DNA from: Pseudolysobacter sp.
GTDB taxonomy: Bacteria > Pseudomonadota > Gammaproteobacteria > Xanthomonadales > Rhodanobacteraceae
Direction: 5' to 3'
DNA length: 7,595 nucleotides
NCBI GenBank assembly: GCA_025351985.1
Contig: JANXUW010000571.1
Coordinates: forward strand, 1-7,595
Shown: piece by piece, positions 5,899 through 7,595 of the stretch
How positions within the stretch are numbered: the first letter of the stretch is position 1
Layout: the number at the start of each line of letters is the position of its first letter
Position numbers and translations under genes: made by a program
The notes under the pieces: model-generated
Databases searched by the model: none
Told to the model about the DNA's origin: nothing
The model's input: the letters and a program-made list of their open reading frames with translations, nothing else

Positions 5899-6559
5899 AG
5901 TGCTTTGGTTCGATGCGAATCGAGTTTAAGATCGCATTCGCCGCCGCCTTTGCATCCTCGCGCCAGCCGGCGTGGGTCACACCGCTCGAATCAACGTAGA
6001 TCACCAAGTAATGATGGCTGTCGATCGCCACAACGTAATCGGGAAGGGATGTCTGATAGTGGACATAGAAGCCCTGCCGACCACCAACGCTGGTAGCGTC
6101 AAATTTGGTTGCCGGATTTGGCGGCCCCGTGTATCCGCCATTCATCACATCCTTAATGCGCGATAGCTCTTGACCCTCGCTTACTGCCGCCCGCAACGCA
6201 TTCGAATCGGTCAGAGGTTTTTCGCTGTTCTTCAGCCAAATCGCCGCATGAAGCGTTCCATCGACAAGGGCGAACGGACTGCTTCGATAATCCCAGTGAC
6301 GAGAAAGAAGTCGCGGACCTAATCCGGTCTGGTCAAAAAGACCGGGTTGCTGAAGATCAATGTGCTGCGTAACCGGAGGATCAAGAAAATCTTTGCTGAC
6401 ACCCGGCGGTATCGTGAACTGCACGACCTGATCGCCCACCTCGACCGAGTAGGTTTTCCAGCTCTTCGTATCACCCGATGGCAGACTCGCCGCGACACCC
6501 ATTACCGCACACCCCACCAGAGCAAACGCCAGTAATCCCGCAAACCATTGTCGGATCAT
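5897..6559 (-). CDS. Lipoprotein, probable immunity protein for the Rhs lipase toxin, 220 aa
   Basis: The N-terminus MIRQWFAGLLAFALVGC is a short lipoprotein signal with a perfect lipobox (LVG-C17), so the mature protein should be membrane-anchored and face the periplasm. The rest (VEVGDQVVQFTIPPGVSKDF, GRQGFYVHYQTSLPDYVVAIDSHHYLVIYVDSS and a C-terminal ANAILNSIRI helix) resembles small alpha/beta periplasmic lipoproteins, but I recognise no named family. I chose the ATG at 6559 over the GTG at 6568, because GAGG lies eight bases before the ATG and spans the Rhs stop codon. It follows the Rhs toxin gene by only ten bases, which implies coupled translation. Immediate position after a toxin tip and periplasmic targeting make immunity the best reading; lipoprotein immunity proteins are known for periplasm-acting phospholipase effectors. 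The function is inferred. Confidence 0.78.
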   Translation of the reverse strand: MIRQWFAGLLAFALVGCAVMGVAASLPSGDTKSWKTYSVEVGDQVVQFTIPPGVSKDFLDPPVTQHIDLQQPGLFDQTGLGPRLLSRHWDYRSSPFALVDGTLHAAIWLKNSEKPLTDSNALRAAVSEGQELSRIKDVMNGGYTGPPNPATKFDATSVGGRQGFYVHYQTSLPDYVVAIDSHHYLVIYVDSSGVTHAGWREDAKAAANAILNSIRIEPKH

Positions 6560-6569
6560 GCTACGCACC

Positions 6570-7595
6570 TCATTCGTTCGGCTGAGGATGCGTGTGCGGA
6601 CTATCCGGGCCGAACAGTGATGGCGCCGAGATCAGCGAACGAATCATATTGCCTGGCCCACCGCGCAATCCAATCACCTGCGGTACCAAATCGTTCGGCG
6701 CATCGTAGTAGCCCTTGCCGAACAGCTGGATGCCACCACGAGTCAGAATGCGATTTGTTGCCCACGCATTGTTCGCGCCGGAATCGAACGCCACAGTGTT
6801 GTTGCTGAGACTGCCCGACCCATGATTGAGGGCGTTGCGTGCTCCCTCCGCAAAGATCTCGCCACCTTGGCTGTGCGCAAGCCAGCTCATGGGATGATCC
6901 ACTCCAGCAAGCACTTCACCGAAGTGCTGCGAAATCGCGGTAGTGAACCCTGCCTTGTCCTGACCCGTCTCAAAGATGTCATGCCAAAAACCTTCGGTCG
7001 GGTTGTGGGCGAGCATGAAACTATCTGAGCCGAATCTGGTGGCAACATGCTCAGCCATCAACTGCATCGCGCGGCCGACTTCGTTGGTGATGCCATTGAT
7101 CGCACCGTAACCCGCTGTTACCGAGAAGGTGCGCTCAAAGCTGTCGACGCCCTTACCGTTGCTGTGGACGTTATAGCACTGAATTCCACCCGCGCAGCCC
7201 TTGCCGCTGTCCGCGATTGCGCCGATCTTATCGTGGTCCTGACTACCGTTCGGGCCGTTCTTGACCCAATTGTCGGCGCCATTTGGAGGGTTAAAAGCGA
7301 CATTGATGCTGTTGCTAATGTACTTGAAGTTGCTGACGTTCATCTGACCTGTGAACGCAATGTTGTCGCCGGCGTTGCCAACAACAATGGTCGTTGACTT
7401 TCCGGTATTCACATCCTTCATCGTGTTGGCGCCATCTTTCAAACAAGAAGGTGAATCCGTCGACAAGCATGCGGCGTATCCGGTCGGATCAGTCCCACTC
7501 AGCGGATTGTTGCCGATGTAGGAATACGGATTGACGCTCTGGCTGCTCATCGGATTGCCGATGATCGGATCCACGCTCAGGAAGCGGCCCAGGTT
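6570..7595 (-). CDS. Rhs-family polymorphic toxin, C-terminal part with serine lipase-like tip (5'-partial)
   Basis: The frame is open through the right edge, so the GTG at 7574 is internal. It begins [15 protein letters not shown], then [23 protein letters not shown] (ending near 7476), the canonical end of an Rhs core. About 300 residues of variable tip follow. The tip carries AHSQGG (Ser codon 6872-6870), a variant of the lipase GHSxG elbow. Downstream are NDLVP (Asp codon 6692-6690), the usual lipase acid position, and a His-rich end, SPHTHPQ (6596-6588), giving a plausible Ser-Asp-His triad. [20 protein letters not shown] precedes the Ser, as in several alpha/beta-hydrolase effectors. 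I infer a phospholipase or esterase toxin delivered by contact or type VI secretion that attacks membranes of rivals. Its stop is followed immediately by the lipoprotein gene. Codons in the tip are visibly less GC-rich than in flanking genes. Confidence 0.85.
   Translation of the reverse strand, partial: NLGRFLSVDPIIGNPMSSQSVNPYSYIGNNPLSGTDPTGYAACLSTDSPSCLKDGANTMKDVNTGKSTTIVVGNAGDNIAFTGQMNVSNFKYISNSINVAFNPPNGADNWVKNGPNGSQDHDKIGAIADSGKGCAGGIQCYNVHSNGKGVDSFERTFSVTAGYGAINGITNEVGRAMQLMAEHVATRFGSDSFMLAHNPTEGFWHDIFETGQDKAGFTTAISQHFGEVLAGVDHPMSWLAHSQGGEIFAEGARNALNHGSGSLSNNTVAFDSGANNAWATNRILTRGGIQLFGKGYYDAPNDLVPQVIGLRGGPGNMIRSLISAPSLFGPDSPHTHPQPNE

Noticed and set aside
6560..6568. GTG start for the lipoprotein gene
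   Set aside because: The ribosome site GAGG overlaps or touches this codon, while its spacing to the ATG at 6559 is correct.
1..7595. CRISPR array, tRNA or rRNA gene
   Set aside because: No regularly spaced repeats and no tRNA or rRNA signature were seen on either strand by eye.

Overview
The window reads as an accessory region of a high-GC Gram-negative genome, most likely a gammaproteobacterium of the Xanthomonadales/Rhodanobacteraceae type. This rests on the GC-rich codon use of most genes, a large secreted Ig-repeat protein ending in a VFRNGFE tail that I associate with exported proteins of that group, Rhs-type polymorphic toxin genes and a lipoprotein signal. The taxonomic call is inference, because no rRNA or tRNA gene is present.

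Layout, left to right. Bases 1-3089 (+) hold the 3' part of a long exported repeat protein: three cadherin-like domains, a beta-propeller-like block, four bacterial Ig domains and the short C-terminal tail. Bases 3090-3644 contain no intact gene. They hold an 11-bp perfect hairpin just after that gene and the remains of two different transposases, one IS481-like and one IS30-like. Bases 3645-5205 (-) form a compact three-gene unit in transcription order: an AbrB/MazE-type antitoxin, a Doc/Fic toxin and a tyrosine recombinase. The genes overlap by 4 and 22 bases, and a candidate promoter with an inverted-repeat operator lies in front. Bases 5323-5361 are a strong intrinsic terminator for minus-strand transcription, closing a broken orphan Rhs tip at 5439-5784. 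Bases 5870-5898 carry a tandem 14-bp repeat that runs into the stop codon of the next gene. Bases 5897-6559 (-) encode a lipoprotein that I read as an immunity protein. Bases 6570-7595 (-) encode the C-terminal end of an Rhs protein whose toxic tip looks like a serine lipase/phospholipase. The rest of that Rhs protein lies beyond the right edge.

How the parts fit. The right half is a polymorphic-toxin locus: an Rhs core carrying a lipase tip, its periplasm-directed lipoprotein immunity partner, then a displaced second Rhs tip whose toxin has decayed. It is followed by a toxin-antitoxin module coupled to a recombinase, which may stabilise or mobilise the island. Everything from 3645 to 7595 is on the minus strand and converges on the plus-strand surface protein, with transposon debris between. 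The lower GC of the Rhs toxin tip, the immunity gene and the decayed tip fits horizontal acquisition.
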